From Vicinamibacteria bacterium (GTDB taxonomy: Bacteria > Acidobacteriota > Vicinamibacteria > Vicinamibacterales > UBA8438): a stretch of DNA of 55,653 bases. The DNA lies in assembly GCA_022821235.1 (NCBI GenBank), contig JAJEEA010000020.1, positions 1-55,653 on the forward strand, given 5' to 3'. Below the pieces are notes generated by a model. The model did not search any database. It saw only the letters and a list, made by a program, of their open reading frames with translations, and was not told where the DNA came from. Position 1 is the first letter of the stretch. Every line of letters begins with the position of its first letter. Of this stretch, positions 25,751 through 33,272 are shown piece after piece. The position numbers and the translations under genes are program-made.

Positions 25751-26815
25751 TCATGCCGCGGGCGAGTGATACTGCACGATCATGGCCGTCATGTCGTCGT
25801 GCTGCGGGGCCGATGCCGTGAACTGCTTCACGCTGGCGAAGATGTGGCGCAGGCGAGAGTCGGCCTTGGCTTCCGCGACTTCGGCGAGGCAGCCGACGAG
25901 CCGGTCGTCACCGAACTCCTCTTCCGCGTCGTTCATCGCTTCCGAGATTCCGTCGCTGAAGAGCACCAGGTAGTCGCCCGGCCCGAGAGTCACACACTCC
26001 TCCGCGTAGGGCGCGTCCTCGAAGATACCGAGCACCGTGCCGCCGGTCTCGAGTCGGCGAACGCCGGAGTCGCTCGCGAGGATGGGAGGGTTGTGACCGG
26101 CGTTACAGTAGATGACCCTGCCATCGGGGAAGAGTACGCCGTAGAAGAGCGTGACGAAGCGTCCCTGTATCCCCCGGCGGACGAGGGCAGCGTTGACCGC
26201 GGCCACCGTGGCCCCCGGCCCGTCGCTCGCGGGCGCGTGCGCGGCCAGCGATCCTTGCATCAGCGCCGCGAGCAGGGCGGCGGGCGGTCCCTTGCCGGCG
26301 ACGTCACCCAGCGCGAAGCCGAGCGCATCGCCAGGCAGGTCCATGTAGTCGAAGAAGTCGCCGCCGATGGACCAGCACGGCATCGCCGTGGCGCCGGCGT
26401 CGAAGAAGGGGCCGGCCCGATGGGTGGTCGGCAGCAGCGCCCTCTGGATCGCCGCCGCCGTCTCCATATCGTGCCGCAGCTTCGCAATCTGGCCGACGGC
26501 GTCCGACAGCAGCTGCCAGCCCGTGTCGTCGCCCAGCCGGTTCCGGCCGGCCGCGGTCAACCGGTAGAGCTTCGCGAGTCGGCCGCCCGACGTCTTCCGG
26601 GTCGCCGCGAGCAGTCCGGCGCTCTCCAGCCGGTGAAGCGTCGGATAGAGGGTTGTCGGTGGAACGTGGAACACCTCGCCTGAGAGTTGACGGAGCCGGT
26701 GCATGACGCCGAAGCCGTGCGCCGGGCCCGCGGCGACCGCCTGCAGGACCAGCATGTCGAGGGAATCCTGGCTCAGGTGACGTCCCGCCGAACCCATCGG
26801 GTGTGGTGGCTGCAT
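25751..26815 (-). CDS. PadR-type DNA-binding domain fused to SpoIIE/PP2C serine phosphatase
   Basis: 354 residues from ATG 26815 (an in-frame ATG at 26797 is an alternative; the frame is open further upstream). Residues ~16-110 are a PadR winged helix: LDMLVLQAVAAGPAHGFGV, PPTTLYPTLHRLESAGLL and KLYRLTAAGRNRL, complete through the C-terminal helix. This runs directly into METAAAIQRALLP, the helix that normally opens RsbU-like phosphatase domains, and a full PP2C_SIIE domain to the C-terminus. Metal-binding Asp residues are visible in GGDFFDYMDL, FALGDVAGKGPP, LFSDGISEAM and QHDDMTAMIV, so phosphatase activity is likely. PadR genes commonly precede ADOP genes; here the regulator carries a phosphatase that could act on an anti-anti-sigma-type protein or connect to phospho-signalling. 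Confidence 0.88.
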   Translation of the reverse strand: MQPPHPMGSAGRHLSQDSLDMLVLQAVAAGPAHGFGVMHRLRQLSGEVFHVPPTTLYPTLHRLESAGLLAATRKTSGGRLAKLYRLTAAGRNRLGDDTGWQLLSDAVGQIAKLRHDMETAAAIQRALLPTTHRAGPFFDAGATAMPCWSIGGDFFDYMDLPGDALGFALGDVAGKGPPAALLAALMQGSLAAHAPASDGPGATVAAVNAALVRRGIQGRFVTLFYGVLFPDGRVIYCNAGHNPPILASDSGVRRLETGGTVLGIFEDAPYAEECVTLGPGDYLVLFSDGISEAMNDAEEEFGDDRLVGCLAEVAEAKADSRLRHIFASVKQFTASAPQHDDMTAMIVQYHSPAA

Positions 26816-26836
26816 TCGTTGTCTTCGTCGATCGCG

Positions 26837-26847
26837 CCGTGTATTGT
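26837..26847 (-). promoter_or_regulatory. ACAATACACGG element upstream of the PadR-PP2C gene
   Basis: Exact 11-bp match to the element at 25583-25593, here 21 bp before the ATG at 26815. The position fits an autoregulatory operator or a core promoter. Confidence 0.4.
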
Positions 26848-26920
26848 CGCGTTCCGCGCGAGGTCGGCGGCCAGCGGGTGCAAGGCTCAGCTCGAGCTTC
26901 GGGTTCATCGAGCAGGACCG

Positions 26921-27349
26921 TCAGATGACGACCAGCGATGGACGTGCCGCCCGACGCACCGCCGCCACGAGAATGGACGTGTCGAACGTCACGAGGCGAC
27001 AGCCGTGTTCAACAGCCAGGGCCAGAAGATAGACATCCGTCAACTGCCGGGGGCGCGAGACGCGCCGGCAGTCCACCACCGCATCATCCAGAAGGCTGAC
27101 GCTGTCCGCCAGGAACCGGTGGTGCTGTCCTGAAATCGCAGTTCGCAACCGCATCACGGCGTCGGCAACGCTCAGCGTGTTCGGATACGCAGGCTGCGAC
27201 AGAATGCGCACGCAGCCGTTCTGCGTCAGCGGGCAGGACGCCCAACCGTGGTGGATATTGCCCGCGAGCCAAGTCTCCGCCGCCGAGTTGTGCGTGTGGT
27301 TCTCGTCGAGCAACGCGACGAGTACGTTCACGTCCAGCAGCGCCCTCAA
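26921..27349 (-). CDS. vapC: VapC-type PIN-domain ribonuclease toxin
   Basis: 142 residues. MRALLDVNVLVALLDENH carries the first metal Asp, and TDVYLLALAVEHGCRLVTFD holds the late Asp residues of the PIN active site. It follows the RHH antitoxin gene by 3 nt. VapC toxins cut tRNA or rRNA; the target is not readable here. The ATG at 27349 opens the domain directly. Confidence 0.88.
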   Translation of the reverse strand: MRALLDVNVLVALLDENHTHNSAAETWLAGNIHHGWASCPLTQNGCVRILSQPAYPNTLSVADAVMRLRTAISGQHHRFLADSVSLLDDAVVDCRRVSRPRQLTDVYLLALAVEHGCRLVTFDTSILVAAVRRAARPSLVVI

Positions 27350-27352
27350 CGT

Positions 27353-27595
27353 TCAAACGCCCAGATCATCGCGAATCTTGTTGACGACTTCGTTGGTCAC
27401 CACCGCCCCGCCGGCCGGGATCGGCCTTAACCCGTACCGCTCACCCGCGCGCATGGCGTTCGTCCCGCCGCCTCTAGCCGGCAACGCCTCCCGCAGGAGC
27501 TCGGAGACGAACTGTCCGACGGGCTTGCGTTCCTGCGCCGCAAGCGCCTTCGCTGCATTCAGGATGTCCTCGTCGAGATCGAGGGTGGTACGCAT
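27353..27595 (-). CDS. vapB: Ribbon-helix-helix VapB-type antitoxin
   Basis: 80 residues. MRTTLDLDEDILNAAKALAA is the ribbon-helix-helix DNA-binding part, followed by KPVGQFVSELLREAL and a C-terminal tail that should wrap VapC. A GGAGAGGAAG ribosome site precedes ATG 27595 at a good distance, so the start is well defined; in-frame codons upstream are not needed. Expected to repress its own operon. Confidence 0.88.
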   Translation of the reverse strand: MRTTLDLDEDILNAAKALAAQERKPVGQFVSELLREALPARGGGTNAMRAGERYGLRPIPAGGAVVTNEVVNKIRDDLGV

Positions 27596-28171
27596 GGCTC
27601 TTCCTCTCCACCACACTGCGACGGCCCCACACGCCAGACGCTGAGAGACCCTGCGCCTGTGGCGCGACGGCTTCTGCGACTCATGCTATCACCCCGGCGG
27701 GGGCGCTGAACGCCGTCTCGCCCCCCGTCGACTACCGCGCGGCGCTGCCGGCGAGGGCTTGGGCGATGTCCCCCCCCTCGGCGTCACGCATCAGGTGCGG
27801 GAGCTGCTGACGGGCCGCTTTCGACGTCGGTCGGGCAGCCGGACGAGCCCCACCCGCGCGTGAAGATGGTGGCGCGCTCCCGCGGCGGGCGGCGGTCAAC
27901 GTTGGTCGGCCGGTGCGCCACGAACGCTCCGTCGTCCCTCGACCAGCTCGCACTCGACGGCGTGCGGCGAGCTCGTCCGACTCCTGGAAGTTGGCCTCGT
28001 AGGCGGCGTCGAAGGCCTCGGCTGACCCGTGACGCCGCCCTTCGCAGAGGCGGACGGCGTCCCCACGGCGTTCCAGCCACCACCGCACCTGTTGACCACA
28101 CGGGCTGGTGGCGGACGGCGCGTCTGCCACGGAAAACCATGCCGACCACCCGGCCGCGCGGCCAGCGGGCT
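27596..28171 (-). pseudogene. Gene-poor stretch with decayed repeat-family sequence, copy 2
   Basis: Within this 576 bp the minus strand at about 27900-28030 encodes AEAFDAAYEANFQESDEL and, after a frameshift, an equivalent of PHAVE-ELVE; it is clearly related at DNA level to the sequence at 21080-21215. No complete gene is present. Confidence 0.5.
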
Positions 28172-30124
28172 CTACCGAGCGGGCCGGGTGACACTGATGC
28201 CGGAAATCCTCCCGCGTGCGTGCTCGATGACCGAGTCGGGGGAGATCAGGAAGACCGCCAGGGCGTAGTTGCCGGCAGCGGCGTCGGTGAATGTGTAGGG
28301 AATCGAGAACCAGTCGTGTCGGATCGCTCCGCACTCGTAGATCGGCTCGGTGGCGGAGGATCCCCGCAGCCACCTCACGCACGCGATGTGGTGGTCGGCG
28401 TCCGTGTCGGTCACGGTTCCCGAGACGGTCACCGTCTGGCCGGTGGTGATGGCGGCCGGGACGGCCTCGTCGAGCAACACGCCCCGGAACTCGCGGGGGT
28501 CTATCGGGAGACGGGCGACTTCGTGCTCCAGGGCGATCTTCCGGTGGCGGATCGGCGTCACGTCGGTCAGCAGCGGCATCCTGCCGCCGGTCGCCTCGAA
28601 GAACGAGGGCGTTCCACGCCAGGAGGTCACCCCCTCGGTCGCGGCGTGCCGCGCGGCGAAGAGGTTCCAGTAGCTCATTTCCTCGGCGGAGAGCAGTCCG
28701 TCCCGCGACACGACGACCGTCACCCGCGACCACGTTTGGTCGACCGGCCCTCGACGCACGCCGTGCTCGGCCATGAGGTCGTTGATGTGCACCGCCCGGA
28801 CGCCGCCTTCGACCGGGGCTCCAGCCGCTGGCGGGATTCCGTTCCTGCCCTCGAACTGCCCCTGGCGCTCGAAGACGAGCAGGTCGGGCACGCTCTCGGG
28901 ACCGATCAGGCCCATGCGGTAGAGCGTCGTCGGGTGGTACAGGGCCGGGCTCGGCGTGTGCTCGATGGCGTAGGCAGCCCCGTCGGCGACTGCGGCCAGG
29001 CGGAGGTGCGCCGGGAGCACGGCGCCCGCGTAGACTTCCCCGGGATACAGCAGGGGCGTGTGGGTTTCTGGCTGGTAGCCGGTGCGTTCGACGCCCCCGG
29101 CCACGGCCGACCAGTTCCAGTAGTCGACCCACTGTTGGGCGATCTGGTGGTTCGAGGTGCTCGTCGCCGCGAACCGGGCCGACGGGTAGAACTCGACGGA
29201 ACGGAGCACGCCGGCGCTCCCGTAGGCAGCGGAGTTGTCGAACACAGGGAGATCGCCGAGGCCCGCGATCGGATTGCGCACGTTCAGGTGGAACGCGTTG
29301 TACGGCACGACGTGGAGCTGTCGAGAGAGGAAGGCGATCGACTCGTAGTCGTCCTTGAAGTGGCGGTAAAACCGCCTCGCGGCGTCGGCGAGGTCGTACC
29401 CGTAATCGCCAGCCGACAGTCGGCGGTCGCCGAACCCGGGTACGACGAGGTTGACGACGTGGCTGGCGTACTGGGTGTCGGCGTCGATGCGCGTCAACTG
29501 CGCTGGCGGCAGGTTCAGCGGCGTCCAGTTCAGTACAATCCCGAAGGCGCGGCCTTCGTCATGGTCGGGCGACGGGACGGTCAGCCGTCCGAAGTGGACG
29601 TACGGGGAGTCGAACCCCCGCGTCCGCGCGCGGACGGCGTCCCACAGCTCGGCGGCGGTCCACCGCGGGTTGAAGATGCTGATGAGCCACCCCTCGACGG
29701 CAGTCGTGCCGGTTCGGTGCCAAGTCTCCGGGACGGTGCCGGAGCGGTCGGACCAGCGCTCGAAGTTCAGGGTCTCGACGTCGCCCAGGACCAGGAGGTT
29801 GTCAAGGGCGAGCCCGCCGGTGTGCGCCGCGTGCAGCAACCGGGGGTTCTGATCGTACCAGAGCGGTTGCCCGTCGGACGCTCCCGTGTGCGCGAAGCGG
29901 TTCGACCCGAGTGGCGCGAACGCCGAGGCCCGCTGGAGGGCGACGAGGGCCGGGGTGCCGCACGCGGGCTCGGGCTGGCCCCCGGCGGGCGGCGGCGCCA
30001 GGCTGGCGTAGGGGAGAGCTGGCTGCGGCGGTGCCGGGCGTGGCAGCAGGCCGACGGCGACTGTGGCGGCCGTCGCGAGGCACCGGAGGGCATGGGCGGC
30101 CGGCGTCGGCGGGCGATCGCGCAC
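28172..30124 (-). CDS. Large exported protein of unknown function
   Basis: About 650 residues from a GTG at 30124, chosen because it gives a short basic segment and then an export-signal-like stretch (LRCLATAATVAVGLL); earlier in-frame Met codons lie in low-complexity sequence. The middle is rich in aromatic and polar residues (WVDYWNWSAVAGG, HVVPYNAFHLNVRN) without a recognised motif. The C-terminal ~100 residues look like an immunoglobulin-like fold: TVTVSGTVTDTDADHHIACV and a closing strand. Probably secreted or periplasmic. I could not assign a family. Confidence 0.6.
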   Translation of the reverse strand: MRDRPPTPAAHALRCLATAATVAVGLLPRPAPPQPALPYASLAPPPAGGQPEPACGTPALVALQRASAFAPLGSNRFAHTGASDGQPLWYDQNPRLLHAAHTGGLALDNLLVLGDVETLNFERWSDRSGTVPETWHRTGTTAVEGWLISIFNPRWTAAELWDAVRARTRGFDSPYVHFGRLTVPSPDHDEGRAFGIVLNWTPLNLPPAQLTRIDADTQYASHVVNLVVPGFGDRRLSAGDYGYDLADAARRFYRHFKDDYESIAFLSRQLHVVPYNAFHLNVRNPIAGLGDLPVFDNSAAYGSAGVLRSVEFYPSARFAATSTSNHQIAQQWVDYWNWSAVAGGVERTGYQPETHTPLLYPGEVYAGAVLPAHLRLAAVADGAAYAIEHTPSPALYHPTTLYRMGLIGPESVPDLLVFERQGQFEGRNGIPPAAGAPVEGGVRAVHINDLMAEHGVRRGPVDQTWSRVTVVVSRDGLLSAEEMSYWNLFAARHAATEGVTSWRGTPSFFEATGGRMPLLTDVTPIRHRKIALEHEVARLPIDPREFRGVLLDEAVPAAITTGQTVTVSGTVTDTDADHHIACVRWLRGSSATEPIYECGAIRHDWFSIPYTFTDAAAGNYALAVFLISPDSVIEHARGRISGISVTRPAR

Positions 30125-30516
30125 TGTTGAAGTTGGCACCGACTCCGCCAAGCCCCCGAATTGGCAGGGGCGCAGCGAGGAGTCTGAGGGCGTGGTCGGG
30201 CATGGTCCGGCGCGCGGGCTGGGATGCATGGCCGAGGTCTCTGCGCTCATCCTCGCCGGTGGACAGTTCGGCGGGGTTAACCCTCGGGGTTCTGGCGGTC
30301 GTGCTCCCGCTCGAGTGCACGTATCGACACGTGCGCCCTCAACCTCCACTCGACGCTCCGGCGCTTACCGAGCCGGGACTTCCACCCGCTGGAGAAAAAC
30401 AGCGTGACGCAAACGGTTTCCCGGCCATGTCGTCACGACGCGACATGCCTTCGAGTCTACGACATCCAGTCGCCCCAGGTCGACCCCGATCGTCCTTGTG
30501 CGCGCGATTCTCGTGT
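30125..30516. other. Intergenic region between two exported-protein genes
   Basis: Nearly 400 bp without a supported gene. A 7-bp inverted repeat CATGTCG/CGACATG lies at 30426-30432 and 30441-30447; no T-tract follows it. Confidence 0.35.
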
Positions 30517-32799
30517 TTACCTCACTCCGGAGGGCCCTCCCGCCACACCTGCGCTTCTTTCCCGCACCACCGCCACCTCTGTGAAAGATCGCTCACCTAC
30601 GTTCAAGTCCGCCGACAACCCCTCCTCCACGATCCCGACGTATAGTGAGGCCCCTCCGCTGACGTCTACGCCATCCACCACGTCAACCGTCAACGTGGCG
30701 CGCCTCGTGTTCGCCGGCACCGTCAAGTCCAGCAACCATGGACGGGTCGCATTTGCCGTGATGCGCGCCGGACTAGCCGCCTCCAGCCTGTAGCCCGCAT
30801 CCGTCAGGCCGCCCCCCGGATCCCCAACCAGCTGTACGGTAACTTCCCGGTCGACTCCGCGGCTCAAAAGAAGAGCCAATTCCGCCGCACCTCCAACCGG
30901 GGCCACGTATGTCGCCTTGCCAAACGAAACCGTCGGCGCACCACAAACCGCCACGCCGTCGGCTCTCGCCAGTCGCCCGAACGGCGCCCCCGCCAACTCC
31001 CTTGTGAGACAGAGCCCCGTGTCATCATCTAGCGACAGCGCCCCCAAGCGAGCCAAATTCCCCAGCTCTGCAGGTACCGGCCCGCTCAGGACATTGCCGT
31101 GGAGAAACAGTGCCGTCAAGCCGGTCAAGTTTCCAAGAGATGCGGGGATGCCTCCACTCAATGCGTTGTCCGACAGGCTCAGCCAAGTCAAGTTCGTCAA
31201 GCTCCCAAGCTCCTCGGGAATCCGCCCGCTGAGCGCGTTGTCCCCAAGAGACAATACGCTCAAGTTACGCAAGTTCCCAAGTTCGCTCGGAATGGCTCCG
31301 CTCAGCTTGTTGCCCGAGAGACTCAACGTTATCACATTTTCCAGGCCACCCAAACTACTCGGAATCGGGCCGCTGAGCTCATTGCTTGAAAGGTTCAACT
31401 CCCTCAAATTTGCCAGGTTGCCCAGCGTAGCTGGAATAGCAGCCCTCAAGTTGTTGGATGGCAGGCTCAATCTCCTCAAGTTCGTCAACCGCCCCAAGAA
31501 ATCGGGAATCGTCCCGCTCACTCCATTATCCCCAAGCTCGAGCCACGCAACCCGCCCGCCCCGGTCATTGACAACGCCGTACGCTCCTCTTCTTGCGCCT
31601 CTCCTTCCCCAACCCGCCTTCTCCCTCCATCCCGCGCCGCCTGTCTCCTCATAAAATCTAATTAGTGCGTCCAGCTCCGCATTCTCTTCACCCAAGTCCG
31701 CATCGCGTCGAATGGTACCAAGAGTCGCGTTGTTGCCCGCCCCACAATCTCCGACCCCCCCCCTAATCAGCTCGCTCAGCGCGCCAAATAGCCGCCATTC
31801 GACATCGAGCCACTCAAGATCACTCAGCGTCTGCAATACGATCTCGCCATCATCGCCCTTTTCGCCGTTCCTACTACCCCGAGCTCTTCCCCTTCCGCCG
31901 GCGCCACCGCCCGCATGCACGTCAATTCCCAATATTCCGCCATAGACACTCCAATTTTCCGCAAGGATTTCCCGCGACCGAAAATAACCGTTCCCAAACC
32001 CAGCTTGCATGACATCGTCCGCTTCCAAAATAAACCGCAGCTGCACATCCCCTCCGTCGCCCCCATTTCTGCCATTCCGATTCGCCCACCACCCAACGTC
32101 GTTGTCACCACGCCCGTCAATACCCGCATGGCCATTGGTTAGCACGCGGATTAAATTCGCCCCAATTCCACCCGCAACGGCGACCCGCTCAACAAAATCC
32201 AGCACCGAATAACCCAACAGGAAATCAATGTCTAACGACATCCCGTGCCCATCCAAGTAACCCGACGTAGGAGGTGTCGGCGGATCAAGAAATACTTGCC
32301 CGCCGTAATATCCAGCAGGAAGCAGTTGTGGTCCACCTTGCGCCGCTCCATCTATGCTTAACGGATCGGACAAACAACTGCCGCCATCCAGTAGCCAGAG
32401 CCGCCCAATCATCACTGCTTTCGTGTCGTACGGTTCAAAAGGCTCAAATCGAATCGTTGCGGGCCCCGTTGTAGTCAGCGTTCCGATTGCCATTGTAACA
32501 CTAAACCCCGCCCCACCACGCACCACAAGTGTCGCGCCGTCGCCCATGTGCAGATCTTCGATAAAGTACGGCTGCTCTACCAGTGCTCCACGTTGCATGG
32601 TTGCCGCATCAATGCTGTAAGTCTCACCGTCAGGAATGCTGACGGACGTGGCGAAACCGAAGTCTTGGCCGCGCGACGCACCAACTGCCACCAACAACAG
32701 TACGACGGCATGCAACGTCGCTGCCATCAACTTGCGCATGTTAGCCGAGCTGCGGCGGTGACTACCGTGTGGGCCACCACTAAACCTTTGCATCTTCAT
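30517..32799 (-). CDS. Exported plant-type leucine-rich-repeat protein
   Basis: 760 residues from ATG 32799 (32739 is an alternative start nearer the signal). A signal peptide around MRKLMAATLHAVVLLLVAVG is followed by ~300 residues with glycine-rich stretches (GGGAGGRGRARG). An N-terminal cap of the TGGAGW...GYG type precedes seven 24-residue repeats of the pattern LxxLxLxxNxLSGxIPxxLGxL (about residues 415-593, 31021-31557). The C-terminal ~140 residues resemble a Calx-beta-like fold. Such LRR modules bind other proteins. The gene is locally near 50% GC, far below its surroundings, suggesting transfer. Two neighbouring large genes also look exported. Confidence 0.85.
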   Translation of the reverse strand: MKMQRFSGGPHGSHRRSSANMRKLMAATLHAVVLLLVAVGASRGQDFGFATSVSIPDGETYSIDAATMQRGALVEQPYFIEDLHMGDGATLVVRGGAGFSVTMAIGTLTTTGPATIRFEPFEPYDTKAVMIGRLWLLDGGSCLSDPLSIDGAAQGGPQLLPAGYYGGQVFLDPPTPPTSGYLDGHGMSLDIDFLLGYSVLDFVERVAVAGGIGANLIRVLTNGHAGIDGRGDNDVGWWANRNGRNGGDGGDVQLRFILEADDVMQAGFGNGYFRSREILAENWSVYGGILGIDVHAGGGAGGRGRARGSRNGEKGDDGEIVLQTLSDLEWLDVEWRLFGALSELIRGGVGDCGAGNNATLGTIRRDADLGEENAELDALIRFYEETGGAGWREKAGWGRRGARRGAYGVVNDRGGRVAWLELGDNGVSGTIPDFLGRLTNLRRLSLPSNNLRAAIPATLGNLANLRELNLSSNELSGPIPSSLGGLENVITLSLSGNKLSGAIPSELGNLRNLSVLSLGDNALSGRIPEELGSLTNLTWLSLSDNALSGGIPASLGNLTGLTALFLHGNVLSGPVPAELGNLARLGALSLDDDTGLCLTRELAGAPFGRLARADGVAVCGAPTVSFGKATYVAPVGGAAELALLLSRGVDREVTVQLVGDPGGGLTDAGYRLEAASPARITANATRPWLLDLTVPANTRRATLTVDVVDGVDVSGGASLYVGIVEEGLSADLNVGERSFTEVAVVRERSAGVAGGPSGVR

Positions 32800-33272
32800 T
32801 TCCAAAAACGTCCCTTCTCGTCCGTGCCAACTAACGACCCTCGGTCTCCTCACCGCATCCCTCCTTGTAGGTCGAGCGCCGACCGACGCCTGCCCGTCGG
32901 CCCCGCGCCCAGTGGGCGCCCTCCTGCTGTCGTAACCTTCTGTTCTTTCCCCGCATCTCCGGGCCGCCGCCTCGCTCACCGGCACCAAGGCCGACGCGGC
33001 CACAAGATGCATCCCGAATCGGCCCGCTTCGCAGCGCGGCGGGTTACCCCGCCCCCTACCGCGCCACGCGCCTCGACCCCTTGCGGGCATTTCGCGTGGT
33101 GTCGACTGCTGTCGACCCCGCCGCCATCAGTCCGTCCGGAGTTCGAGAAGTTCCTCGATCGCATCGACGGCGAGACACGCCACGGGCTGGTTACATCCAC
33201 CCCATCCTTGGACAATCACAAGTACGCACAAAGTCGCCCCGGATTCGGCGGTGGCTGTCGCGACACCCGAGG
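32800..33272. other. Intergenic region, no supported gene
   Basis: About 470 bp between two minus-strand genes. It should contain the LRR promoter. Short open frames are present on both strands without ribosome sites or known motifs. A GTCGAC-TGCT-GTCGAC inverted element lies near 33102-33117. Confidence 0.35.

Noticed and set aside
23273-26683. 1136-codon plus-strand frame across ADOP and PadR-PP2C
   Set aside because: Antisense of two well-supported genes and of the gap between them, with no recognisable motif.
20763-28171. Possible insertion sequence or integrase explaining the relics
   Set aside because: No transposase or tyrosine recombinase motif and no convincing terminal inverted repeats were seen; the two related decayed sequences are too short and degraded to call a mobile element.
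30426-30447. CATGTCG/CGACATG inverted repeat as an operator or terminator
   Set aside because: Only 7 bp per arm, no T-tract and no regulator nearby; chance is likely in this composition.
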